DNA of 64,000 bases, taken from Portunus trituberculatus. Its lineage: Eukaryota > Arthropoda > Malacostraca > Decapoda > Portunidae. The notes beneath the pieces were generated by a model. That model saw only the letters and a program-made list of their open reading frames with translations, searched no databases and had not been told where the DNA came from. The translations under genes were made by a program, and so were the position numbers. Location: NCBI RefSeq assembly GCF_017591435.1, contig NC_059258.1, forward strand, positions 8,090,427 through 8,154,426, given 5' to 3'. Positions 52,257 to 63,775 of this stretch are shown one piece after another. How positions within the stretch are numbered: position 1 is the stretch's first letter; the number at the start of each line of letters is the position of its first letter.

Positions 52257-55149
52257 GGGACTTCGATCGCTTTTTATCTTCCTCAGGCCTTTTCATTCCA
52301 TTTAAAAAGTGTACAAGCAGACTTGGATGGTAGCTAATGCTTGCTTAGCTATGGTATGAACCTTTTTTCAGTGAGTCAGCAAGTACGTGAATGCATGCCT
52401 GTGTTTCACTGTTTGATCCCTGTACAAATCAGTTCTTATCAATCCGACATCCGTTAAATCAAACAGCCAAGGGAGGTCACTCGATTGGACCCCCTCCTTC
52501 TTATTTTCGAAAAATCCTAGAACACTATCCCGGCTCAAGTTACTCCTTCAGATAGCTATTTAAGGCACAAAATGTTTACTGGGGATGCCATGATCATCAG
52601 TTATCCATGGAGACCTGGAAAAATCCCGTTAGTGCCTGGATACCAAGTTGCCCTGCATTACCTATGGGCTAGATGGGAGAGGTATTGATTTGAATTGGGC
52701 CCCTTTTACAGTACGAACAGATGTCTTGATTTTCTGACATCCTGTATTCGTGTACCTAAGAAAAACCGTTAGCTCCAATGTTTAATGGGTGTTTTAAAAC
52801 ATTAGAAGCCCTCGCTATGGAGGGCGCATGCATTTAGAAGCGAAGCGTTTTCAATTACACCTTGCGTATAGTATATCTCCTCAAACATGTGTGCCATTCA
52901 GCCTTATATATAGATTTATCTCAACGTCAGTCCTCTTTCCTGCCGTTTGGTTTATCAGCTGTACCACTGTGCGATCCATTTGAGAGACATGACTAGTTAG
53001 GGTGGTTGCCCAGTGTGACCTGACAAAAGGTATTTTTGCCTTGATCCGATTTGTGTTATCAGGTATCTCATTCTATCGACTCGAGCTAGACGCCCATCCC
53101 GATCCCTGCTTTATCCCGTACGATTTGTTATCTTCGAGACATGGTATTTGTGTACTGTTGCACATTCAACCACAGTTAGATCTGTTCTATCCTGATTCTT
53201 CAAGTGATGTTATCGATTCGTTCTTCCCACTCTTTGTCAGACTCGCAGCCTACCTTGTTTTCTCCATCCGAAAATTCATTCGTTCTCCTACCGAGTCCAT
53301 CTTCGTTTTCAGTTTAAACTCCCTCCAATCTGGTAGTCTTTCAGCTACGTTAGCTTATCTTGGACTTTCAGTACTGGGAGACCTCGAATGTCCTTCGTCA
53401 AAAGGGTTCGTGTTCCTCACTATTTTATTGGACAGTCATGGGTAGAGCATGGAGTCTGCTCTGATTTCTGATTGACTTGCAACTGTGGGGGCAATAACAA
53501 GATAAAAACAACAGGAACCTTTCTTCCTGACTCGCCACAATTTGCCCAAAGGGGCACTCTGTAGGTTAAAGTTGACCTTCTCGGCGGACCTCACAGAGAT
53601 TTATTTAGTGACTTTTTGAACATGGTCCTTCTGTTTCCCTTAGCTCTTGATTTTTCCAAGTTCCTGACATCGTTCTGACTGAAGCTCGAGACGAATAACC
53701 TCAGATACATGTTCAGCCTCTGTGTTGACAGTGCCATCTCTAACCCTGGGTCAACTTGCCTTGTTCTCACTTAGTTTCATTCTGCGAATTGCTATCTTCT
53801 TTTGGTTCTGGCTCAAAATACTGGTATACTCCGGCCTGCTGAACTGTAGTTCATTGTTATTTCCTATTCTGCACTGTTTTCTCGTTTTCAACCCAATTAC
53901 CACTGAAGTGACTTGCCAAAAGTATAAAGGTTCTAAACTAAGGTTCTCTGACAGCAGACTAGCCCGCATACAGAAATTGTTTGTCTTCATGGGTCCGATC
54001 TTCCTTGTTGCCCTGTACAGTTTTTCTACCAATCAGGGTCGTTACAACAGTACTCAGTTATCTTCTGCGAGCATCATGGAGGAAAACTCCATAGTACATC
54101 AAACCACTTTAGACTGCTCTTACATTGCGCTTTTGACCACGTAGAAGACATCAAGTCAAAAATGGATACCCAAGACCTGGCTCCAGATCCTATGCGGATT
54201 TTACTCTTTATTATCGGAGTGTAGCTCTATGGCGGAAATAAGGTAAACCTTACTAGACCTTAGTCTCATAGTTTTCACTTAATATGCATGATGCGCTCTC
54301 CTAGAACACAAATGGAAAGTCACATTTTGGTTACCTGGAGGCGTGCGGGTAGAATAGTTGTGCGTGAATAATTATAAACCAATCTACCGATTATCAATTT
54401 TGACTTAATGTGAGTCCTCTGTGTCCCAGGAAGGGGCAACTCCAGGGTTAATCGGATATTTACCTGGTTGACTACTTCTTTCAGAATTTTGAGATCTGAC
54501 AGAGTGGGGTCGGACTTCGCCATCGGCTGCCATTCAGTATGGGACACATTGATCACGCCCAGTAATTTCGGGATAAGAATCACTGTGGTTCTTTACTGTT
54601 GGCTTCTTCAGATTAATCTTACCGTTTGGTCTGTATTACATTGGGAAGTCTTCTTACGAGAGTTGCTCATTTCAGGAGGGGTCCATTTTTGGGTCTCAGG
54701 GTTAATTGGGTGATCCTTCTTCAATGCTGTCCGCTACAGTCAGTTTCAAAAACCTTAATACATGTGAAGGGTCAGCTTGATCTGGCCCCGGATTCATTGT
54801 CCTCTTTTCAGGAGGCACAGCATTTTTTGGGCAGCAGTCAATCTGAGCCTTTTCCCTGGACTTTAAATTTGGAGCAATCATTTGGTTTCTACCCTCCTAT
54901 GTGTTTACGCGCCCAATCCTTCCTGGAATGGCTTAATGGCGAGTTTGGAAACAATGGGAAGGTGATTGCCACAAAATTCAAGGATGCCCTGAGGCATAAG
55001 TGTTCCGGAAGCTTGGATAAACGAGCTATTAGTTATCCTTGACTGAATTTTCCGCTTTTGTTCCGGGCAGGCTGGGATGTGAAACCTATTTAACAGTTTG
55101 AAGTAGAGTGTCGTTGTTTCACTGTGATTTTAGTTCGGCGCCAGGGTTA
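52257..55149. other. Low-copy sequence with unidentified plus-strand open frames
   Basis: No repeat structure is visible by eye. Three plus-strand open frames of 138-147 codons (53002-53445, 53722-54144, 54626-55042) have no domain I can name. The first two are rich in Leu, Phe and Ser. The third includes HVKGQLDLAPDSLS (54761-54802), a faint match to the end of the RNase H region of DIRS or Ty3-type elements, and nothing else around it confirms that. Chance open frames in moderately GC-rich DNA or a decayed element are both possible. No splice structure, poly(A) signal or promoter was convincing. Confidence 0.5.
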
Positions 55150-58100
55150 CCTGGTTTAATCTTGTTGCTCTGTACTGGGACACATTTTCACCTTGAGATT
55201 TGTGTACCATTAGACCAAATTATTGACATTAGCAAGGGTGACAAGATTAATGGGCACATCCTTCACTATTTTAACCCATTCTGTTCTGGGACACATTTTA
55301 CCTTCAGATTTGTGTACCATTAGACCATTTTATAGACATTAGCAAGGTTCACAAGGTTAATGGCCAGTCTTCACTATTTTAACCCCTTCAGTACTGGGAC
55401 ACATTTTACCTTGAGATTTGTGTATCATTAGACCATTTTATTGACATTAAGAAGGGTCACAAGATTAATGGCCACATTCTTCACTATTTTAACCCCTTCA
55501 GTACTGGGACACATTTTACCTTGAGATTTGTGTGTCATTAGACCATTTTATTGACATTAGGAAGGGTCACAATATTAATGGCCACAGTCTTCACTATTTT
55601 AACCCCTTCAGTACTGGGACACATTTTTACCTTGAGATTTGTGTACCATTATACCATTTTATTGACATTAGGAATCAGAAGATTAATGGCCACAGTCTTC
55701 ACAATTTTAACCCATTCAGTACTGGGGCATTTTTGCCTTGAGATTTGTGTGCCATTTGACCATTTTATTATAAGGTGTATGGAGGACAGAAGATTAATGG
55801 TCACAGTCTTCTATATTTTAACCTCTTCAGTACTGGGAATATTTTTACCTTGAGATATCTGTTCCATTAGACCATTTTATTGACATGAGCAAGGGTCACA
55901 AGATGAATGGCCACAGTCTTCACTATTTTAACCCCTTTAGTACTGGGATACATTTTTACCTTGATATTTGTGTACCCTTAGACTATTTTATTGACATTAG
56001 CAAGGGTCACAAGGTTAATGGCTACAATCTTCACTATTTTATACCCCTTCTGTACTGGGACACATTTTCACCTTGAGATTTGTGTACCATTAGACCAAAT
56101 TATTGACATTAGCAAGGGTGACAAGATTAATGGGCACATCCTTCACTATTTTAACCCATTCTGTTCTGGGACACACTTTTACCTTCAGATTTATGTACCA
56201 TTAGACCATTTTATAGACATTAGCAAGGTTCACAAGGTTAATGGCCAGTCTTCACTATTTTAACCCCTTCAGTACTGGGACACATTTTACCTTGAGATTT
56301 GTGTATCATTAGACCATTTTATTGACATTAAGAAGGGTCACAAGATTAATGGCCACATTCTTCACTATTTTATCCCCTTCAGTATTGGGACACATTTTAC
56401 CTTAAGATTTGTGTATGATTAGACCAAATGATTGACATTAGGAAGGGTCACAAGATTAATGGCCACAGTCTTCACTATATTAACCACTTCAGTACTGGGA
56501 CACATTTTTACCTTGAGATTTGTGTACCATTATACCATTTTATTGACATTAGGAAGGGTGTATGGAGGGCAGAAGATTAATGGTCACAGTCTTCTCTATT
56601 TTAACCTCTTCGGTACTGGGAATATTTTTACCTTGAGATATCTGTTCCATTAGACCATTTTATTGACATAAGCAAGGGTCACAAGATTAATGGCCACAGT
56701 CTTCACTATTTTAACCCCTTTAGTACTGGGACACATTTTTACCTTGAAATTTGTGTACCCTTAGACTATTTTATTGACATTAGCAAGGGTCACAAGGTTA
56801 ATGGCTACAATCTTCACTATTTTAACCCACTTCTGTACTGGGACACATTTTCACCTTGAGATTTGTGTACCATTAGACCAAATTATTGACATTAGCAAGG
56901 GTGACAAGATTAATGGGCACATCCTTCACTATTTTAACCCATTCTGTTCTGGGACACACTTTTACCTTCAGATTTATGTACCATTAGACCATTTTATAGA
57001 CATTAGCAAGGTTCACAAGGTTAATGGCCAGTCTTCACTATTTTAACCCCTTCAGTACTGGGACACATTTTTACCTTGAGATTTGTGTATCATTAGACCA
57101 TTTTATTGATATTAAGAAGGGTCACAATATTAATGGCCACATTCTTCACTATTTTATCCCCTTCAGTATTGGGACACATTTTTACCTTGAGATATGTGTA
57201 TGATTAGACCAAATGATTGACATTAGGAAGGGTCACAAGATTAATGACCACAGTCTTCACTATATTAACCACTTCAGTACTGGGACACATTTTTACCTTG
57301 AGATTTGTGTACCATTATACCATTTTATTGACATTAGGAAGGGTGTATGGAGGGCAGAAGATTAATGTCCACAGTCTTCACATTTCTAACCCATTCAGTA
57401 CTGGGGCATTTTTGCCTTGAGATTTGTGTGCCATTTGACCATTTTATTATAAGGTGTATGGAGGGCAGAAGATTAATGGCCACAGTCTTCTCTATTTTAA
57501 CCTCTTCAGTACTGGGAATATTTTTACCTTGAGATATCTGTTCCATTAGACCATTTTATTGACCTAAGCAAGGGTCACAAGATTAATGGCCACAGTCTTC
57601 ACTATTTTAACCCCTTTAGTACTGGGACACATTTTTACCTTGAGATTTGTGTTCCCTTAGACTATTTTATTGACATTAGCAAGGGTCACAAGGTTAATGG
57701 CTACAATCTTCACTATTTTAACCCCCTTCTGTACTGGGACACATTTTCACCTTGAGATTTGTGTACCATTAGACCAAATTATTGACATTAGCAAGGGTGA
57801 CAAGATTAATGGGCACATCCTTCACTATTTTAACCCATTCTGTTCTGGGACACACTTTTACCTTCAGATTTATGTACCATTAGACCATTTTATAGACATT
57901 AGCATGGTTCACAAGGTTAATGGCCAGTCTTCACTATTTTAACCCCTTCAGTACTGGGACACATTTTTACCTTGAGATTTGTGTATCATTAGACCATTTT
58001 ATTGACATTAAGAAGGGTCACAAGATTAATGGCCACATTCTTCACTATTTTATCCCCTTCAGTATTGGGACACATTTTTACCTTAAGATTTGTGTATGAT

Positions 58101-58826
58101 TAGACCAAATGATTGACATTAGGAAGGGTCACAAGATTAATGGCCACAGTCTTCACTATATTAACCACTTCAGTACTGGGACACATTTTTACCTTGAGAT
58201 TTGTGTACCATTATACCATTTTATTGACATTAGGAAGGGTGTATGGAGGGCAGAAGATTAATGGTCACAGTCTTCTCTATTTTAACCTCTTCAGTACTGG
58301 GAATATTTTTACCTTGAGATATCTGTTCCATTAGACCATTTTATTGACATAAGCAAGGGTCACAAGATTAATGGCCACAGTCTTCACTATTTTAACCCCT
58401 TTAGTACTGGGACACATTTTTACCTTGAGATTTGTGTTCCCTTAGACTATTTTATTGACATTAGCAAGGGTCACAAGGTTAATGGCTACAATCTTCACTA
58501 TTTTAACCCCCTTCTGTACTGGGACACATTTTCACCTTGAGATTTGTGTACCATTAGACCAAATTATTGACATTAGCAAGGGTGACAAGATTAATGGGCA
58601 CATCCTTCACTATTTTAACCCATTCTGTTCTGGAACACACTTTTACCTTCAGATTTATATACCATTAGACCATTTTATAGACATTAGCAAGGTTCACAAG
58701 GTTAATGGCCAGTCTTCACTATTTTAACCCCTTCTGTACTGTGACACATTTTTATCTTGAGATTTGTGTACCATTAGACCATTTTATTGACATTAGCAAG
58801 GGTGTATGGAGGGCAGAAGATTAACC
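55150..58826. repeat. Second satellite array, 111-bp monomer with 7/8-mer higher-order units
   Basis: The monomer is about 111 bp. Its parts include cttcactattttaacccc, agtactgggacacattt, ccttgagatttgtgtacc, attagaccattttattgac and agcaagggtcacaagatt, then aatggccacag. The diagnostic variant ctgtactgggacacattttcacc recurs near 55170, 56050, 56833, 57729 and 58514. Spacings are therefore 880, 783, 896 and 785 bp: alternating 8-mers and 7-mers. The array starts abruptly near 55150 and ends at 58826 in the middle of a monomer. It shares no convincing sequence with the 95-bp satellite. Short open frames such as HLEICVPLDQIIDISKGDKI are repeat by-products. Confidence 0.95.
56833..58513. repeat. 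One 15-monomer super-unit of the 111-bp satellite
   Basis: This stretch is an 8-mer (56833-57728) followed by a 7-mer (57729-58513). The 8-mer holds an extra monomer at about 57361-57470, marked by tactggggcatttttgcc and gtgtgccatttgacc. The same extra monomer is at about 55690-55785, while the 7-mers near 56560 and 58240 pass straight from one gtgtatggaggg junction to the next. The pattern 8-7-8-7 means the repeating unit copied last was about 1.67 kb. Confidence 0.8.
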
Positions 58827-59115
58827 CGTAAGAGGTCAGCACTGATTTACCTCTGAATACTCATCCAGGTCACCAAAAATTCCACTTTCTTTTTTTATTC
58901 CATAAAACTCAAAATGGGCATAGAAAAGTAAAAATAAGAGTTAAAGTTCGAAATTGCCATTTTTAATGTCCACCTGGAGCTTTAAATTTACCTCGCTTAG
59001 TGATGCTGCCAGACGTACAACTTCTGAATGAGACTTTTTTAATCGTTTTATCGATATTTTTCTCCTACGAGATATGTGTATAATGGTTACATATTCATAA
59101 ATTAACCCATGTTTT
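58823..59115. mobile_element. Possible piggyBac-like element end inserted at TTAA in the satellite
   Basis: The satellite monomer normally reads gcagaagattaatgg. Here it stops after gcagaagattaa and new sequence begins cccgtaagaggtcagcac. piggyBac-superfamily elements insert at TTAA and usually begin with CCY, so the junction fits an insertion. Only about 290 bases are visible before the gap, no transposase is seen, and a matching GGGTTAA end with resumed satellite is not found after the gap. A second attaaccc sits just before the gap at 59100. A simple array boundary is the alternative. Confidence 0.35.
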
Positions 59116-59615
59116 NNNNNNNNNNNNNNNNNNNNNNNNNNNNNNNNNNNNNNNNNNNNNNNNNNNNNNNNNNNNNNNNNNNNNNNNNNNNNNNNNNNNN
59201 NNNNNNNNNNNNNNNNNNNNNNNNNNNNNNNNNNNNNNNNNNNNNNNNNNNNNNNNNNNNNNNNNNNNNNNNNNNNNNNNNNNNNNNNNNNNNNNNNNNN
59301 NNNNNNNNNNNNNNNNNNNNNNNNNNNNNNNNNNNNNNNNNNNNNNNNNNNNNNNNNNNNNNNNNNNNNNNNNNNNNNNNNNNNNNNNNNNNNNNNNNNN
59401 NNNNNNNNNNNNNNNNNNNNNNNNNNNNNNNNNNNNNNNNNNNNNNNNNNNNNNNNNNNNNNNNNNNNNNNNNNNNNNNNNNNNNNNNNNNNNNNNNNNN
59501 NNNNNNNNNNNNNNNNNNNNNNNNNNNNNNNNNNNNNNNNNNNNNNNNNNNNNNNNNNNNNNNNNNNNNNNNNNNNNNNNNNNNNNNNNNNNNNNNNNNN
59601 NNNNNNNNNNNNNNN
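59116..59615. other. Assembly gap of 500 N
   Basis: A second run of exactly 500 N. The flanking sequences differ in kind (TTAA-junction sequence versus microsatellite-rich DNA), so adjacency is a scaffolding inference. Confidence 0.98.
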
Positions 59616-59940
59616 GCTATTATTATTATATTTACAATTATTGCGATTGTTTTATTATAATTTTCATCAATGATTAGTGTAGTTTAGGTCACTGTGTCCA
59701 TGTAGCTGATTAATTATTTCTATGGTTATGTCATTAGGATCTTCTCTGGAACTATTATCTAAATTGAAAAGAGTATTATATAGCTCTGACATAGTTGTAC
59801 AAAATAATATGTAGAAAAACGAAAAACAGATATAAATATATGGTGAGTTTCACTGCACCGGGTGTGAAACAGTGTTAGTGGATTTTAGCTTTCTCAAGCT
59901 TTAGAGTATACAGAGTAAGAAATTATGTTTGTAGTGATAG
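59616..59940. other. AT-rich sequence with no recognisable feature
   Basis: A short (ATT)n stretch follows the gap at 59619-59635. The rest is ordinary AT-rich sequence with no open frame or repeat that I can support. Confidence 0.5.
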
Positions 59941-60581
59941 TTGTGGCAGAGAGCAGCAGCAGTATTTGTTTGTATTGTGTAGTATGTGTGTAGTAGTAGT
60001 GGCGTGGTGTGGTGGTAGTAGTAGTAGTAGTAGTAGGTATGGTAGTAGCAGCAGCAGCAAGCAGTGGTGGTCTTGCAGGTGATTGAGCAGTAGCAGCAGC
60101 AGCAGTGGTGGTGGTGTGTTGCATTGGAGTTAGTGGTGGTGCAGCAGTGGTGGTGCAGCAGCAGGTGGTGGTGGTGGTGGTGTTGTGCAGCAGCAGCGTG
60201 GTGAGCAGCAGTGGTGGTGGTGGTGGCCAGCGGCAGCAGCAGCAGCAGTAGCAGTAGTGAGCTGGTGGTGGTGGTTGCAGTGGTGATTGCCGCGGTTGGT
60301 TCAGCAGCAGCAGTACAGCAGTGGTGGTGGTGGTGGTAGATGCAGTGCAGCAGGTTGTGGTGGTTGCAGCAGTGGCAGTGGTGGCAGTGGCAGCAGTGAG
60401 TGCAGCAGTGGTGGCAGCAGTGGTAGTAGTAGTGGTGACAGTGTGGAAGTGGTAGTGGTAGTGTCAGGTCGTCGTCGTGGTAGCAGTATGCGCAGTAGTC
60501 GTGGTTGGTAGCAGTAGCTGGTGGTAGTAGTAGTGGTAGGTAGTGGTAGTAGTAGTAGTAGTGGTAGTAGTAGTAGTAGTA
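59941..60581 (+). repeat. Interrupted GTR/GCA trinucleotide tract
   Basis: About 640 bp are made almost wholly of GTG, GTA, GCA and AGT triplets in changing order (for example ggtggtggtggtgg and cagcagcagcagcag). The plus strand is G-rich and C-poor. Open frames through it, Ser/Gly/Val-rich or Thr/Ala-rich, change product with frame and end without any non-repeat domain, so I do not call a gene. Runs of GGT triplets could form two-layer G-quadruplexes. Confidence 0.85.

Positions 60582-60666
<85 letters not shown>
60582..60666. repeat. (TA)n microsatellite, about 42 units
   Basis: A perfect TA dinucleotide run follows directly on the (GTA)n end of the trinucleotide tract. The order suggests it grew from the last TA of that tract. 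Confidence 0.97.
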
Positions 60667-60670
<4 letters not shown>

Positions 60671-60753
60671 AATATCACATGTAAGATGAATTACCACGGT
60701 AGATGAAATAAAGTTATTATTATTAATATTATCATTGTTTGTTATTGCCATTA

Positions 60754-60754
<1 letters not shown>

Positions 60755-60811
<57 letters not shown>
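60755..60811. repeat. (ATT)n microsatellite, about 19 units
   Basis: An ATT trinucleotide run ends just before atcattattc and the (TC)n tract that follows. Confidence 0.95.
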
Positions 60812-60812
<1 letters not shown>

Positions 60813-60815
60813 CAT

Positions 60816-61024
<209 letters not shown>

Positions 61025-61025
<1 letters not shown>

Positions 61026-61205
61026 ATTGTTGTAGCCAAGATGTCTCAGGATTTCGCCGTGTCAGGTCACTCACCACTCCTTTTCCTAACTAAATGAATA
61101 TTGAAAATAAACTTTTCGCGTAACAATTCTTCATAAACCACGTACTGTACATACATATATCTATGATAAATTTATATTATATCCTTTCCTTATATGAGAA
61201 TGTAA
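61025..61205. repeat. Unique part of duplicated unit, copy 1
   Basis: This stretch matches 61393-61592: both contain gtctcagg, ccgtgtcaggtcactcacca, cttcataaacca, gtactgta and atacatatatct in the same order, with scattered substitutions and small indels. The duplicated unit is compound microsatellite plus this sequence. It has no open frame worth calling. Confidence 0.88.
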
Positions 61206-61844
<639 letters not shown>

Positions 61845-61897
61845 AATAGGTAGTGGTAAACAGTAAAAAAAAGGCATACATAAAAATAGTAGTAATG

Positions 61898-61909
61898 ATA
61901 ATAATAATG

Positions 61910-61979
<70 letters not shown>

Positions 61980-62055
61980 TACAATGGTAATAATAAAATA
62001 ATATTGGAAAACATACCAGTAAATGATAATAATGATAATTGTAATAAATAATAAT

Positions 62056-62115
<60 letters not shown>
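61898..62115. repeat. (AAT)n microsatellites
   Basis: Two AAT-type runs, about 61898-61976 and 62047-62115, are separated by degenerate AT-rich sequence. The second stops about 20 bases before the mariner-type element. Confidence 0.93.
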
Positions 62116-62137
62116 TGTAATTATAATGATAGTAATA

Positions 62138-62166
62138 CAGGGTATTCGGAAAGTCACTGTGCACTT
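62138..62166 (+). repeat. Left terminal inverted repeat of the Tc1/mariner-type element
   Basis: 29 bases whose reverse complement recurs at 62677-62705 with one difference, at the seventh base (A here, G in the other repeat). Confidence 0.93.
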
Positions 62167-62290
62167 TTCTAATAATTTTAGAATTGTTGGCCCTATTTTC
62201 TTTATGAACACAATAAACAGCGAGCGCTATTGTTCGGATATTCTTCACGCCTTCATCGGTCAGATGACAAGTGATGAAATCAATTACTAA

Positions 62291-62617
62291 TGGTTTCAAC
62301 AGTATAGTGCTACTACCCACACATCTGGCAGATCTATGCATTTATTAAAGGAATTCTTTGGAGACCGCATTATTTTGAAAGACGTGTGGCCCCCACGTTC
62401 ACTAGATCTGAGTCCACCAGACTTTTATCTATGGGGAGCAGCAAAATCTGCAGGGTATCGAGATCGTCCGCGCACGCTGGATGACTTGCAAGCAGCAATA
62501 ACAGTATTCATTCAGTCTATTTCAAGCGAGCCACTGATAGCGATGTTTAGAAACAAAATAAGAAGGGTCCAAGCCTGTATTGATGCTAATGGGGGTCACT
62601 TTCAACATAATTTATAA
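62291..62617 (+). pseudogene. Tc1/mariner-type transposase, C-terminal remnant
   Basis: The frame opens after a TAA at 62288-62290 and ends at TAA 62615-62617, about 108 codons; the first Met is at 62336. It reads WFQQYSATTH, then SMHLLKEFFGDRI, then WPPRSLDLSPPDFYLWG, PRTLDDLQAAI and ends GGHFQHNL. In this family the first block is normally QQDGA with the second catalytic Asp; here that residue is Tyr. The Asp in SPPDF, the third acidic residue position, is kept. The N-terminal DNA-binding domain and the first catalytic Asp are absent. The full protein would cut and paste the element through the inverted repeats; this remnant is inactive. The subfamily (DD-spacing class) cannot be set from what remains. 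Confidence 0.88.
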
Positions 62618-62676
62618 TCGTCATTCATATTTACCTCCTGTATTCTATATTGAAACATGTATGTTAATAAATATGT

Positions 62677-62705
62677 AAGTGCACAGTGACTTTCCGAACA
62701 CCCTG
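62677..62705 (-). repeat. Right terminal inverted repeat of the Tc1/mariner-type element
   Basis: Inverted partner of 62138-62166, 28 of 29 positions identical, ending ccgaacaccctg. Confidence 0.93.
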
Positions 62706-62860
62706 AATAAATAATGATATTGATAGTATGCATTATAATAAACGAATAATAGAGATGATGTATGATAATATTAATAATAATTGCAAAGAATAGCAGTAAA
62801 TGATATTAATTATGTTATTATAACTAATAAAGCAGACAGTATGATAATGATCAGTGTTAC
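62706..62860. other. AT-rich spacer
   Basis: Degenerate AT-rich sequence with scattered AATAAT triplets joins the mariner-type element to retrotransposon copy D. No feature is supported. Confidence 0.5.
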
Positions 62861-63012
62861 GGTAGTCAAGAGGAGGAACACCCAAATTTGAAGGATTTCG
62901 GCAGTGGGATGTGGAGAAAGGTAGTTAATTAAATTATAGACTGGGTTTGAGGAATGTTCATAGGATGGAAGAAATAATGGAAAAATTAATGGGTACAGTG
63001 GAAACGTTGTAA

Positions 63013-63770
63013 GTGGACCAAGGAAAAATGTTGAATGAAATCGCCGAATTGAGAGCTGGACTGAAGGAGGTCAAGAATTTAAATACTCAACTGCAAAAGG
63101 AAAATGATAATTTGAAGAAACAGCTCAGGATGATGGCGGTGGAAAAGCACAATGACAAGGTTCAGCAGTCAATTAAGGTGGTTGAGGAGAAACAGTCTGT
63201 GTGGATAAAGCAGAGGGAAGGAAATGAAGAATCCTTCAAGAAAATCATAGAGGAGCAGCAGAAAGAGAAGCAAGGAATTACAGATAAGGTAATCAATGTA
63301 ATTAAGGAAAAGAAGAAACTGGACAGGGTAAAGTGTGTGGTGGTGTTTGGGGTAAGGGAAGAGAAGATAGTCAATAGATCTGAGAGAGAAGCAATAGAAA
63401 AGGAAAAATTAAGAATATATTAATGACAGTTGCAGAGGAGGGAAATCAGGCAATAAATTTGGTGGAGGAATTCCATAGGATTGGGAAATGTGAGGAACAG
63501 AAAGAAATACCCTTAAAAACAAAGCTCACAACTCAAGTACAAGCAGAACACGTATTGAATGGGTCATGGAAGTTAGCTGGAAATGATTAATTAAAAAGTG
63601 TATGGATCAACAAAGATTTGGATGAGGAGGAGAGAACTAGAGTAAAGGAATTGGTCACAGAGGCTAAGCAAAAAAAAAAAAAAAAGAAAACGATATGAGG
63701 ACGGAAGAAGAAAAGGAGCAGTTTTACTGGAGAGTCAGAGACCTAAGGTTGAGAAAGAAATTTATCAGGA
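63013..63770 (+). pseudogene. ORF1 of copy D: coiled-coil protein, broken
   Basis: The first frame is open from just after a TAA at 63010 to a stop at 63421-63423; its first Met is at 63028. Residues about 10-110 are a Lys/Glu-rich coiled coil (AELRAGLKEVKNLNTQLQKE and onward), followed by KCVVVFGVREEK, typical of the segment before the RNA-binding-like domain. The frame shifts by one near 63415 and continues with VEEFHRIGKCEEQKEIPLK, a stop at 63588-63590, then VWINKDLDEEERTRVKELV. After an A tract at about 63670-63685 the frame shifts again and ends MRTEEEKEQFYWRVRDLRLR KKFIRR at about 63772. That order is the usual ORF1 layout of crustacean CR1-like elements as I remember them. Role by family: RNA binding in the retrotransposition particle. 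Confidence 0.82.
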
Positions 63771-63775
63771 GGTAA

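Larger units (their letters stand above)
62138..62705 (+). mobile_element. Tc1/mariner-superfamily element, internally deleted (568 bp)
   Basis: The ends are inverted repeats of 29 bp. The left begins cagggtattcggaaagtc; the right, read inward, begins cagggtgttcggaaagtc; there is one mismatch in 29. A TA precedes the left end, but the right end is followed by AA, so the TA target duplication is not intact. Between the ends lies the C-terminal part of a transposase on the plus strand. The element is much shorter than a full Tc1/mariner unit (about 1.3 kb), so most of the coding region is deleted and it cannot move by itself, although the ends look usable in trans. Confidence 0.9.

Noticed and set aside
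55150..58826. Common origin of the two satellites, because both contain taaccc followed by a T-rich run
   Set aside because: The shared word is short and the rest of the two monomers does not align by eye.
59109..59660. A 183-codon open frame across the second gap
   Set aside because: It consists almost wholly of N.
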